A DNA stretch of 64,000 bases from Halomonas gemina (GTDB lineage: Bacteria > Pseudomonadota > Gammaproteobacteria > Pseudomonadales > Halomonadaceae): the NCBI RefSeq assembly GCF_023554995.1, contig NZ_JAMJPK010000005.1, positions 248,001 through 312,000 on the forward strand, in the 5' to 3' direction. The notes below the pieces were generated by a model that saw only the letters and a program-made list of their open reading frames with translations, had not been told where the DNA came from and searched no databases. The position numbers and the translations under genes were made by a program. Shown here in pieces: positions 54,140 to 62,248 of this stretch; the stretch's first letter is position 1, and every line of letters begins with the position of its first letter.

Positions 54140-54271
54140 ATGCCGACTACAGGAGAGAAGCCAGGTAAAGGCACTTATACCTGCACCCAATGCGGAGAAA
54201 CGGTCATCTTGGACGACCACTCAGATACTCTTCCGCCTTGCCCGAGGTGCGAAGGGACCGATTACCATTAA
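54140..54271 (+). CDS. Forty-three-residue zinc-ribbon protein
   Basis: GTYTCTQCGETVILDD and LPPCPRCEGTDYH make one Cys4 zinc ribbon of a type common as tiny bacterial genes. AAAGGAGC precedes the ATG. It lies between two terminators, so it is transcribed as its own unit. Confidence 0.75.
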   Translation: MPTTGEKPGKGTYTCTQCGETVILDDHSDTLPPCPRCEGTDYH

Positions 54272-54293
54272 CCTCAGGTAATCTCTTACCGAG

Positions 54294-54323
54294 AGGCCCT
54301 GCCAGTAACTGGTGGGGCCTTTT
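54294..54323 (+). terminator. Hairpin and T-run before the endolysin gene
   Basis: AGGCCCTGCCAG-TAA-CTGGTGGGGCCT (two G-T pairs) ending in TTTT. Likely ends the zinc-ribbon transcript; late transcription must pass it. Confidence 0.7.
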
Positions 54324-54361
54324 CGATTCCGGCGGCTGCTAGCCGCTTCCAGTTACTCCCC

Positions 54362-54373
54362 TGCCGTGAGGCA
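54362..54373 (+). repeat. GNRA mini-hairpin 3
   Basis: TGCC-GTGA-GGCA, perfect 4-bp stem, 11 bases before the endolysin ATG. Confidence 0.7.
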
Positions 54374-54384
54374 CCGGAGGCCTT

Positions 54385-54936
54385 ATGCCCCGCATCACCC
54401 CTGACCAGGCGGGCGGTCGGAACGTCATCGCGTTTCTCGACACGCTCGCCTTCGCCGAGATCGGGCCGGCGATGCTGGCCGCGAGTGACGACGGCTATGA
54501 CGTGCTGGTGGGCTCGCTGCCCAGCGACCTGCACCTGTTTGCCGACTACGCCGACCATCCGCTGCCGACACCGAACCATGCCATCGAGTATGCGCCGGGC
54601 GTCTACTCCACTGCGGCCGGGCGCTACCAGATCCTGTCCCGCTACTGGGATCACTACCGTCGCCAGCTGGTGCTGCCGAACTTCGGCCCCGAGAGCCAAG
54701 ACCGATACGCCATCCAGCAGATCCGCGAGCAGCGGGCGCTTTCAATGGTGCAGGCAGGGCACTTCCTCGAGGCGGTTGAGCGCTGCAAGAACATCTGGGC
54801 GAGCCTGCCTGGTGCCGGCTACGGCCAGCATGAGCACGACATCGCCACGCTGGCCAGGGTCTACGCCGAGGCCGGCGGGCAGTTCAGCGGCACGGCACGC
54901 AACTGGTATGACGAGGTGGATGCGCGTCATGCCTGA
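54385..54936 (+). CDS. Endolysin, lambda R-like transglycosylase
   Basis: Cuts peptidoglycan for host lysis. The 183-residue protein aligns with lambda R: FLDTLAFAE (catalytic Glu), DDGYDVLVG, YADHPLP, STAAGRYQILSRYWDHYR, and NIWASLPGAGYGQHEHDIA. No signal peptide is seen, so it needs the holin to reach the wall. Overlaps the next gene by eight bases. Confidence 0.9.
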   Translation: MPRITPDQAGGRNVIAFLDTLAFAEIGPAMLAASDDGYDVLVGSLPSDLHLFADYADHPLPTPNHAIEYAPGVYSTAAGRYQILSRYWDHYRRQLVLPNFGPESQDRYAIQQIREQRALSMVQAGHFLEAVERCKNIWASLPGAGYGQHEHDIATLARVYAEAGGQFSGTARNWYDEVDARHA

Positions 54937-55225
54937 TCGCGAGGATCGCAACATCTTCGAGCGGCACTTCCAGACCGGCGTGCAGGTGGTCATGGTCGCC
55001 CTTCTTCTGTGGGCAGGGCGGGAGCTGGTGGCCTTGGGTCAGTCCAGCGCGGTGCTTGAGGAGAGGCTGGCCGCCCAGGGCGCACTGCTCAACGAGATGC
55101 GTCAGGAGATGGCCAGCATGTCGGAGGTCTACTACCGGCAGACCGACGCCCGACGTGACCTAAATATCATCGAGAACCGTATCGACCAGCTACGAAAGCG
55201 TGTCGATGACCTGGAGGATCGGTAG
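54929..55225 (+). CDS. Single-pass membrane lysis-cassette protein, i-spanin-like
   Basis: A 98-residue protein with one transmembrane helix (VQVVMVALLLWAGRELVAL) and a long coiled-coil tail (LEERLAAQGALLNEMRQEMA, IENRIDQLRKRVDDLEDR). That layout fits an inner-membrane spanin or related lysis protein. Placement between endolysin and holin agrees. No lipoprotein partner is seen. Confidence 0.65.
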   Translation: MPDREDRNIFERHFQTGVQVVMVALLLWAGRELVALGQSSAVLEERLAAQGALLNEMRQEMASMSEVYYRQTDARRDLNIIENRIDQLRKRVDDLEDR

Positions 55226-55227
55226 CG

Positions 55228-55731
55228 ATGGAGTGGAGTGATGTCGCCAAGACCGTGGGGAAGGTGGCGCCGGTGGCTGGGTCATTGCTGGCTGGTGCGG
55301 CTGGCGAGCGAGTGGGTCGCCTCGTCGCTGGTGCTATGGGCGTGGAGGCTCAGCCGGAAGCGGTGGCGCAGGCGGTGCAGGCGGATCCCGAGGCCGCCCT
55401 CAAGCTGCGCGCCATCGAGGCCGACCTCGAGGACACGCTGATCCAGGGTCGCGCCCAGGTGGTCACCGCCGAGGCGCAGAGCGAGAGCTGGCTGGCCCGT
55501 TCCTGGCGGCCGCTGACCATGCTCGCCTTCGTCGGGCTGATCGGCCTGCACTGGCTGGGCCTGACCAGCGACACCCTCACCGAGGGCGAGGTGGTCTTGG
55601 TGCTGGAGATCGTAAAGGTCGGCCTCGGCGGTTACGTGGTCGGCAGGTCCGCCGAGAAGATCACCAGGACTGCGACCGGCAACGGGCTGCTAGAACGTCT
55701 TAGGACAAGCCTCGCCGCGCCAAAAAGTTGA
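55228..55731 (+). CDS. Holin of the 3-TM family
   Basis: A 167-residue protein that should form inner-membrane holes at lysis. It has an N-terminal amphipathic region (APVAGSLLAGAAGERVGRLV), a central charged helix, SWLARSWRPLTMLAFVGLIG, and LVLEIVKVGLGGYVVGRSAE, the pattern of Holin_3TMs proteins (SWRP motif). It follows the spanin-like gene by two bases. Confidence 0.85.
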   Translation: MEWSDVAKTVGKVAPVAGSLLAGAAGERVGRLVAGAMGVEAQPEAVAQAVQADPEAALKLRAIEADLEDTLIQGRAQVVTAEAQSESWLARSWRPLTMLAFVGLIGLHWLGLTSDTLTEGEVVLVLEIVKVGLGGYVVGRSAEKITRTATGNGLLERLRTSLAAPKS

Positions 55732-55749
55732 ACCTTCCAGGTGTCACAG

Positions 55750-56457
55750 CTATTTTGGCGAAGACGACAGCATGGAACGCGAAACTTTTGATATTTTAGA
55801 TCTTGCGCGCTTCATTGTTTTGAAGAATCGAGAAATGGGGTGTTCTTCAAAGGAAGCCGGGTCAAAGAGCTTTTCTAGCATGTAGCTAGAAAGTACCTTT
55901 TTCCCTGTGGCAACAAAAAGGGTAAGTGAGAGAAGATAAAGCACGAAAGATACTATAACGCTGACCATCTCGCCATTTAATATTTCTCCTTGAATAGCTT
56001 GCGAGATCGCATCAGGCAGTTCGAAAGTGGTCTGGTGCCAAAGTAAATACGAGAATGCTGTATAGCATAAGAGGCTAAAAGATAGTTTTATGCTGTCTGC
56101 AATTTGATTGCCTGATACCCTTTTTATCTTCTTGGACCTTTCATCCCAGTCGAATTGTCCATATGACTTTTTTAGTCTTTGTGTCAGTAGAAAGCGTCTT
56201 GGGTTACGCATTATAACGGCTATGAGTTCATAGCGTGCTTCTACGCCTGAATAGCTATGAAAAGCCGCCTCAATCTCCATGACCTGTTTTTTACTGGGCG
56301 GCTCATCTTCGAATATTGGTTGGCATTTTTCGACCAGAATGTCTTTTCTTTCAATTTCAAATTTTTTCTGCTCATGGCCTCTGCTTTTGAGAGAAGCCCA
56401 TGGGACTAAAATAGCCGCCGGCAAGCCAAGTATTTTCACAATGTCCAAAAAATCCAT
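55750..56457 (-). CDS. A+T-rich membrane protein on the opposite strand, probable moron
   Basis: A 235-residue protein reading against the late genes. It has an N-terminal hydrophobic helix (ILGLPAAILVPWASL), a charged region, and two central helices (LSFSLLCYTAFSYLLW; VSVIVSFVLYLLSLTLFVAT), with a basic tail. Strongly A+T-rich against its neighbours. Opposite direction implies its own promoter and expression in the lysogen; exclusion or defence is an inference. I do not recognise the family. Confidence 0.7.
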   Translation of the reverse strand: MDFLDIVKILGLPAAILVPWASLKSRGHEQKKFEIERKDILVEKCQPIFEDEPPSKKQVMEIEAAFHSYSGVEARYELIAVIMRNPRRFLLTQRLKKSYGQFDWDERSKKIKRVSGNQIADSIKLSFSLLCYTAFSYLLWHQTTFELPDAISQAIQGEILNGEMVSVIVSFVLYLLSLTLFVATGKKVLSSYMLEKLFDPASFEEHPISRFFKTMKRARSKISKVSRSMLSSSPK

Positions 56458-56526
56458 ATAGGCCCATCCGTACAGGCTGAAAGAATCGACTAAGCCGATC
56501 TTAATCTATCGGTTAGTTGAGGGCCA

Positions 56527-56538
56527 TGCCGTGAGGCA
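56527..56538 (+). repeat. GNRA mini-hairpin 4
   Basis: TGCC-GTGA-GGCA, the same 12-mer as the one before the endolysin gene; first of three before terS. Confidence 0.7.
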
Positions 56539-56557
56539 CCGCCCGAACCCGCCGGCA

Positions 56558-56569
56558 CGTCGTGAGACG
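56558..56569 (+). repeat. GNRA mini-hairpin 5
   Basis: CGTC-GTGA-GACG: the stem differs from its neighbours but pairing and loop are kept. Confidence 0.68.
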
Positions 56570-56596
56570 CCCGGCCCCTATTCAACCGGAGGCGCC

Positions 56597-56608
56597 GGCC
56601 GTGAGGTC
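56597..56608 (+). repeat. GNRA mini-hairpin 6
   Basis: GGCC-GTGA-GGTC with one G-T pair, 15 bases before the terS start. Confidence 0.6.
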
Positions 56609-56623
56609 CGCGCGAGATCAACC

Positions 56624-57148
56624 ATGGCAAAAGTGACCGATAAGCAGCAGCGATTCGTCGAGGAGTACCTCAAGGATCTCAACGCGAGCCAGGCAGCATT
56701 GCGCGCTGGCTACAGCGAGAAGAGCGCCGGCCACCTTGGCGCCCAGCTGCTGGCAAAACCTCATATTGCCGAGTTGATCGCGCAGGGCAAGGCGAAGCGC
56801 TCCGAGAAGACCGCCATCGATGCCGCCTATGTGCTCAATCGCCTGGTGGAGATCGACCAGATGGACGTGGCCGACATCCTCAACGATGACGGCAGCGTGA
56901 AGGCGGTGCGCGACTGGCCAAGGGCCTGGCGAACCTACGTCAGCGGCATGGATCTCTCCGAGCTGTGGGAGGGCTCCGGTGACGAGCGGCAGATGGTCGG
57001 CCTGCTGAAGAAGATCAAGTGGCCGGACAAGGTGAAGAACCTGGAGCTGCTGGGCAAGCACGTTGACGTCCAGGCCTGGAAGGAGCAGCGCGAGCTGTCC
57101 GGTGGGCTGGCCATCAGTCATGAGGACGCCCTGGAGGCGCTCGAGTGA
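56624..57148 (+). CDS. terS: Terminase small subunit
   Basis: Recognises the packaging site on phage DNA. The 174-residue Terminase_2-type protein starts MAKVTDKQQRFVEEYLKDLN and has the HTH segment ASQAALRAGYSEKSAGHLGA, then ALEKPH-like AKPHIAELIA. The ATG at 56624 gives the normal family start. Overlaps the large subunit gene by four bases. Confidence 0.92.
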   Translation: MAKVTDKQQRFVEEYLKDLNASQAALRAGYSEKSAGHLGAQLLAKPHIAELIAQGKAKRSEKTAIDAAYVLNRLVEIDQMDVADILNDDGSVKAVRDWPRAWRTYVSGMDLSELWEGSGDERQMVGLLKKIKWPDKVKNLELLGKHVDVQAWKEQRELSGGLAISHEDALEALE

Positions 57149-58665
57149 ATGAACGCGAGCGAGCGATCCGTCGGCGACTGAAGGACGACTTCGAGCACTA
57201 CGCGCCCAGGGTCCTGAAGATCCGCTCCAAGAGCGGCCGGGTCGAGCCCTTCGAGCTCAACCAGGCACAGCGGCATATCCATGCCTGTCTCGAGGAGCAG
57301 AAGCGCCAGACCGGCAAGGTTCGGGCACTGATCCTCAAGGGTCGCCAGCAGGGCGCCTCGACCTACACCGAGGGGCGGTTCTACTGGCTGGTCAGCCACC
57401 GCAAGGGGGTGCGCTCCTTCATCCTCACCCATGAGGCAGAGTCCACCGGGGCGCTGTTCGAGATGGCCGAGCGCTATCACGACAACTGTCCGGCTCTGGT
57501 CAGGCCCTCGACCGGCGCCTCCAACGCGAGAGAGCTCTACTTCGACCGCCTCGACTCGGGCTACAAGGTCGGCACCGCCGGCAACAAGTCGGTCGGCCGC
57601 GGCACCACGATCCAGTACTTCCACGGCTCCGAGGTGGCCTTCTGGCCGCATGCCTCGGAGCACGCCAAGGGCATCCTGCAGGCGGTGCCGGACGCCCCGG
57701 ACACCGAGGTGGTCCTCGAGTCCACCGCCAATGGCATCGGCAACTACTTCCACCAGCAGTGGCAAGCGGCCGAGGCCGGCGAGAGCGAGTTCCTGGCGAT
57801 CTTCGTGCCCTGGTATTGGCAGGCCGAGTATCGCAAACCGGTGCCCGAGGGCTTCGTCAGGACGGACGCCGAGGAGATGCTGGTCAAGCTGTTCGGGCTG
57901 GACGACGAGCAGCTGCAGTTCCGGCGCTTCAAGATCGCCGAGCTCTCCGCCGACGGCATCGAGGGCACCAGCGCCTTCAAGCAGGAATACCCGATGACCG
58001 CCCAGGAGGCCTTCCAGGTCTCCGGGGGCGACACCCTGATCACGCCAGAGCCCGTGATCGCCGCCCGCCGCTACAAGTGCCTGGGCAGCGGTCCGCTGAT
58101 CATCGGCGTGGACCCGGCCAGGTTCGGCAGCGACCGCACCGCGATCATCCGCCGGCGCAACCGGGCGGCCTACTCGCTCGAGACGTACACCAAGCGCTCC
58201 ACCATGGAGATCGCCGGCATCGTCGCCTCGATCATCAAGAAGGAGAAGCCGGCCCAGGTGGCCATCGATGTCGGTGGCTTGGGCGCCGGGGTGGTCGATC
58301 GCCTCGAGGAGCTGGGCTACGGCGACATCGTCGAGGCCGTCAACTTCGGTGCCGCCGCCGGTGACCCGGAGCTGTACCGCAACAAGCGCGCCGAGATGTG
58401 GTGGCTGATGCGCGACTGGCTCAGCGACGACACCGTCCCAGTGATGATCCCTGACAGAGACGCGCTGCATGCCGACCTGTGCGGACCGACCTACCGCTAC
58501 GACAGCAACCAGCGACGGATCCTCGAGAGCAAGGAGGACATCGCCAAGCGCGGGCTACGCAGCCCGGACGCCGGCGACGCCCTGGCCCTGACCTTCGCCG
58601 AGCCGGTCCGCATCAAGCAGGACGTCCACGCTCGCGTGGTCGCCGACGCCACCACTGGCTACTGA
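57145..58665 (+). CDS. terL: Terminase large subunit
   Basis: Packaging motor ATPase and nuclease. The 506-residue protein has Walker A LKGRQQGAST (about 64-73), Walker B TEVVLESTANG, and a C-terminal RNase H-like nuclease with IIGVDPARFGSDRTA, VAIDVGGLGAGVVD and the late SPDAGDALALTFA. It resembles terminases of P22-like and related podophages. The portal follows after 25 bases. Confidence 0.93.
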   Translation: MNERERAIRRRLKDDFEHYAPRVLKIRSKSGRVEPFELNQAQRHIHACLEEQKRQTGKVRALILKGRQQGASTYTEGRFYWLVSHRKGVRSFILTHEAESTGALFEMAERYHDNCPALVRPSTGASNARELYFDRLDSGYKVGTAGNKSVGRGTTIQYFHGSEVAFWPHASEHAKGILQAVPDAPDTEVVLESTANGIGNYFHQQWQAAEAGESEFLAIFVPWYWQAEYRKPVPEGFVRTDAEEMLVKLFGLDDEQLQFRRFKIAELSADGIEGTSAFKQEYPMTAQEAFQVSGGDTLITPEPVIAARRYKCLGSGPLIIGVDPARFGSDRTAIIRRRNRAAYSLETYTKRSTMEIAGIVASIIKKEKPAQVAIDVGGLGAGVVDRLEELGYGDIVEAVNFGAAAGDPELYRNKRAEMWWLMRDWLSDDTVPVMIPDRDALHADLCGPTYRYDSNQRRILESKEDIAKRGLRSPDAGDALALTFAEPVRIKQDVHARVVADATTGY

Positions 58666-58675
58666 CACCGATCCC

Positions 58676-58687
58676 AGCCGTGAGGCT
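58676..58687 (+). repeat. GNRA mini-hairpin 7
   Basis: AGCC-GTGA-GGCT ending three bases before the portal ATG; the GAGG ribosome-binding bases are inside the hairpin. Confidence 0.7.
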
Positions 58688-58690
58688 CTG

Positions 58691-60904
58691 ATGACAGACC
58701 AAGTACCCGATACCGACCAGCAGGGCGAGATGGAGCTGGCCGCCGAGCGCCTGCAGCGTTTCGCCCACCGGCTGACACGCATGGCCCACGAGCAGGTCCA
58801 GAGCCGGGCGAGCCTCGAGCAGCGCTGGCTGGAGGATCTGCGTCAGTACCATGGCGAGTACGACCCGGTCACCTCGGCCAACCTGCAGGACTCTGAGGGC
58901 AGCAAGGTCTTCGTCAACATCACCCGCAACAAGACCAATGCGGCCGAGGCCCGCTTGCAGGACATGCTGTTCCCCACCGACGACCGCAACTGGGGCATCG
59001 GCCCCACGCCGGTGCCGGAGCTGGAAGGGGTGGAGCCTGGCGAGACGGCCCAGGGGCCGAACGGCGAGCCCGTCGATCTCAGCCAGATCGCCGAGCAGGT
59101 CAAGCGCGAGGCCAAGAAGAAGGCCCGCGCCATGCAGGACGAGATCGACGATCAGCTCAAGGAGGGTCGCTACCAGATCAAGTGCCGCGACGTCATCCAC
59201 GACGCGGCCCTGCTGGGCACCGGGGTGATCAAGGGGCCGGTGATCGTCGGGCGCACCAAGAAGCGCTGGGACACCCAGGGCGGCATCTCGCAGCTGACCA
59301 TCGAGGAAGCCCTGGAGCCCTCCGCCGAGCGGGTGGACCCCTGGGACTTCTTCCCCGACATGAGCGCTCGCCACATCGAGGAGGCGGAGTTCATCTTCGA
59401 GCGCCACCTCTGGACGAAGCGACAGCTCCGCGAGTTCGCCCGGCTGCCCGGGGTGCTGGACGAACAACTGCGCTCAGTGGTCAAGGGCGGCAAGGACAAC
59501 AGCCAGATCGCCAAGGACCACACCAACGACATCCGCGCGATCACCGGGGTGGACTCGATCAACTCCACCAACAAGTACGAGGTGTGGGAGTACCACGGCC
59601 CGATCAGCAAGGCCGAGCTGCTGGACGCCTTCGACGAGGCCGGCGAGCAGATCACCGAGGAGGAGGTGGACGAGCTCAACGACGAGGTGGAAGCGGTCGT
59701 CTTCTTCAGCGGCAACAACGTGCTGAAGGTGGTCCTCAACCCCATGGATACCGAGGACCGGCCCTTCTCGGTCTTCAACTGGGAGAAAGATGAATCGGCG
59801 ATGTTCGGGTTCGGCATCCCGTACCTGATGCGCCAACCCCAGCGGGTCATCAACGCCGCTTGGCGGATGATGCTGGACAACGCCGGCAGCTCGGCCAGTG
59901 ACATCATCGTCGCCAACCGCGACTTGATCCAGCCGGCCGACGGCAGCTGGTCGAGCCAGCCCGGCAAGAAGAAGCTCTACTTCCTCACCGACAAGCGGCG
60001 CAACGTCCAGGAGGCCTTCGCAAGCTTCACGATCCCCAACCACCAGACCGAGTTCGCCAACATCTTCACCATGGCCCGCCAGCTGGCCGACGAGGAGACG
60101 AACCTGCCGCTGATCGCCCAGGGCGAGCAGTCGGACCACATCACCCAGACCAGCTCCGGCATGGCGATGCTGATGAACTCGGCCAACATCGTGCTGCGCC
60201 GCGCGGTGAAGAACTGGGACGACGACATCACCCGGCCGACCATCTCGCGTTTCTACGACTGGAACATGCAGTACAGCGACGACGAGGCGATCAAGGGCGA
60301 CTACACCGTCGATGCCCGCGGCTCCGGCGCGCTGCTGGTCCGCGAGAAACAGCAGGAGAGCCTGCTGGCCTACGCCAACATCTCCGCCGGCAACCCCGAG
60401 ATGGCGATCCGTCGCGATTGGAAGGGGCTGGACCGGGAGTTGGCCAAGGCCCTCGAGGTGCCCTACGAGCAGGTCACCCTGCCGGACGGCGAGATCGAGG
60501 AGAAGAAGCAGCAGGCCCAGGAGGCCGGCGACCCCGAGATGCAGCTCAAGCAGGCCGAGATCCAGCTCAAGATGCAGGAGGCCCAGGCCAAGGCCCAGCG
60601 GGAGCAGCAGGACTTCCAGCTGCGCAGCCAGCAGCAGCAGTGGGAACAGCAGTTCGAGGCCGCCAAGCTGCAGACCGAGCAGGAGAAGGCGCGCCTGGAG
60701 ATTGCCCTGAAGGAGGGCATCACCCTCGCCCAGCTCGAGCAGCAGGCTGGCCTGGAGTCGCAGAAGCTCGAGGCCCAGATGCAGCAGACTGCTGCCAAGC
60801 TGCAGACCGAGCGCGACAAGGCGGCCGCTCAGCTGACGGAAGAACAGAACGACAGAATGGCCCGCGAGCAGAACATGGCCAATGGCTGGGATTCCTATGG
60901 CTGA
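58691..60904 (+). CDS. Portal protein, P22-like
   Basis: Forms the dodecameric DNA gate of the capsid. At 737 residues it is close to P22 gp1. Segments typical of that group include VFVNITRNKTNAAEARLQDM, ERVDPWDFFPDMSARHIEEA, and GFGIPYLMRQPQRVINAAWR. The last 180 residues are a Gln/Glu/Ala coiled coil (QLKQAEIQLKMQEAQAKAQR). The distal barrel could be this coiled coil, as in P22. Confidence 0.9.
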   Translation: MTDQVPDTDQQGEMELAAERLQRFAHRLTRMAHEQVQSRASLEQRWLEDLRQYHGEYDPVTSANLQDSEGSKVFVNITRNKTNAAEARLQDMLFPTDDRNWGIGPTPVPELEGVEPGETAQGPNGEPVDLSQIAEQVKREAKKKARAMQDEIDDQLKEGRYQIKCRDVIHDAALLGTGVIKGPVIVGRTKKRWDTQGGISQLTIEEALEPSAERVDPWDFFPDMSARHIEEAEFIFERHLWTKRQLREFARLPGVLDEQLRSVVKGGKDNSQIAKDHTNDIRAITGVDSINSTNKYEVWEYHGPISKAELLDAFDEAGEQITEEEVDELNDEVEAVVFFSGNNVLKVVLNPMDTEDRPFSVFNWEKDESAMFGFGIPYLMRQPQRVINAAWRMMLDNAGSSASDIIVANRDLIQPADGSWSSQPGKKKLYFLTDKRRNVQEAFASFTIPNHQTEFANIFTMARQLADEETNLPLIAQGEQSDHITQTSSGMAMLMNSANIVLRRAVKNWDDDITRPTISRFYDWNMQYSDDEAIKGDYTVDARGSGALLVREKQQESLLAYANISAGNPEMAIRRDWKGLDRELAKALEVPYEQVTLPDGEIEEKKQQAQEAGDPEMQLKQAEIQLKMQEAQAKAQREQQDFQLRSQQQQWEQQFEAAKLQTEQEKARLEIALKEGITLAQLEQQAGLESQKLEAQMQQTAAKLQTERDKAAAQLTEEQNDRMAREQNMANGWDSYG

Positions 60905-61103
60905 AAACAAGATCGACCCCCGCTCGGACACCTGGAAGGCGGTGCTCGAGTGGGCCCAGGCACAGCGTGACGAGGCTATCGAGGGGCTGATCCAGGACCA
61001 CGACAGCGAGCAGCAGCGTGGCCGAATCGGTGCCCTGGATGACCTGGTCGCCCTGGCAGCACCGGACGACGTCCCAACGGTCGTCGCCGACACCTATACC
61101 TGA
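60897..61103 (+). CDS. Small head-region protein
   Basis: A 68-residue acidic protein, WKAVLEWAQAQRDEAIEGLI then QQRGRIGALDDLVALAAPDD, overlapping the portal end by eight bases. Small proteins of this sort follow portals in related phages; function unknown. Confidence 0.68.
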   Translation: MAENKIDPRSDTWKAVLEWAQAQRDEAIEGLIQDHDSEQQRGRIGALDDLVALAAPDDVPTVVADTYT

Positions 61104-61116
61104 ACCACCGATGGCC

Positions 61117-61128
61117 GCCCGTGAGGGC
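61117..61128 (+). repeat. GNRA mini-hairpin 8
   Basis: GCCC-GTGA-GGGC, perfect 4-bp stem within GGCCGCCCGTGAGGGCCGC, 14 bases before the scaffold ATG. Confidence 0.7.
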
Positions 61129-61142
61129 CGCTGGAGTGACAC

Positions 61143-62069
61143 ATGAGTCAAGACAACAACGCCCCCGCCGAAGAGTTCGACGACGTCAAGGCCGACGAGT
61201 ACTTCAACGAGTTCTCGGGTGAGGAGCCGGTCGAGCCGCGCGACCCCCAGGGCCAGGATGAGGCCGCCGAGGGCGACGAGGGCCAGGAGGGTGACGGCGG
61301 TGAGCCGCCCCGCGACGACCAGGGCCGCTTCACCGCCGAGGGCGATGAGGGCACCGAGGGCGAGGGTGACGGCGAGGATCCCCAGGCCGAGCTCGAGCGA
61401 CTGCGCCAGGAGGCCCAGAGCTGGCAGCACCGCTACCAGTCCGACCTCGGTCGCCAGAACGCCCTGCAGCGCAAAATTCAGCAGCTCGAGCAGGAGAACC
61501 AGCAGCTGCAGAAGCGCGGCAAGCCTCGACAGGAGCCTGGACAGGGCGAGAGTGACAACCCCGAAGGCTCCGGGATGAGCGACGACGAGTGGAAGGCCTT
61601 GAAGGAGGACTTCCCGGAGATTGCCAAGGGCGTCGAGCAGCAGATGGGGGCCATGCAGCGCCAGTACGAGGAGCGCATCGGCCAGCTCGAGCAGCAGCTC
61701 AGCCCCATCCAGGAACAGGCCCAGGAACAAGCCATGCGGGCCCAGGAGCAGGCCCTCGAGGCCCAGCATCCCGACTGGCGCGAGACCATCAACACTCCCG
61801 ACTTCCAGTCCTGGCTGAACGCCCAGCCGCCCAAGGTTCAGGAGCTCACCGCCAGCGAGGAGGCCGCCGACGCCGCCTTCCTGCTGCAGAGCTACAAGCT
61901 GAGCCAGGGTGGCGGCACCAGCAGCCAGGGCAACTCCGGCCTGCAGCAACGCCGCCAGCGGCAGCTGCAGTCCGCGCGGACCGTACCCAACCGGGGCGGT
62001 CGGCAGCGAAGCGCGATCCCCGACGACGACGAGGACGCGCTGTTCGACTACTTCGCCAACAAGGACTGA
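61143..62069 (+). CDS. Capsid scaffolding protein
   Basis: A 308-residue, very acidic, Gln-rich protein between portal and capsid genes. The first 90 residues are Asp/Glu/Gly-rich and disordered, then a long coiled coil (LERLRQEAQSWQHRYQSDLG, QQLQKRGKPRQEPGQGESDN) and a basic C-terminus (LQQRRQRQLQSARTV) that would bind the capsid protein. Composition and place are typical of scaffolds. Confidence 0.85.
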   Translation: MSQDNNAPAEEFDDVKADEYFNEFSGEEPVEPRDPQGQDEAAEGDEGQEGDGGEPPRDDQGRFTAEGDEGTEGEGDGEDPQAELERLRQEAQSWQHRYQSDLGRQNALQRKIQQLEQENQQLQKRGKPRQEPGQGESDNPEGSGMSDDEWKALKEDFPEIAKGVEQQMGAMQRQYEERIGQLEQQLSPIQEQAQEQAMRAQEQALEAQHPDWRETINTPDFQSWLNAQPPKVQELTASEEAADAAFLLQSYKLSQGGGTSSQGNSGLQQRRQRQLQSARTVPNRGGRQRSAIPDDDEDALFDYFANKD

Positions 62070-62135
62070 GCCGCTCCGGCCGCTCGATCTTACGGCGAAG
62101 CGCACCGCCCGCCGCGCAACAGCGGACGAACCCAG

Positions 62136-62169
62136 AGGCCCTGCCTCCCTGCGAAGGGACGCGGGGCCT
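62136..62169 (+). terminator. Nested hairpin between scaffold and capsid genes
   Basis: Outer stem AGGCCCTGC/GCGGGGCCT (one G-T pair) enclosing TCCCT-GCGA-AGGGA, itself a GNRA-loop hairpin. TT only follows, so a partial terminator or RNA-processing site is possible. Confidence 0.5.
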
Positions 62170-62248
62170 TCTCGTGGATCCTCCGTGTGAGCCAGCGGAA
62201 AGGGCAGCAAGCAACGCCTTTCCCTACTGACACAAAGGAACCATCGCA

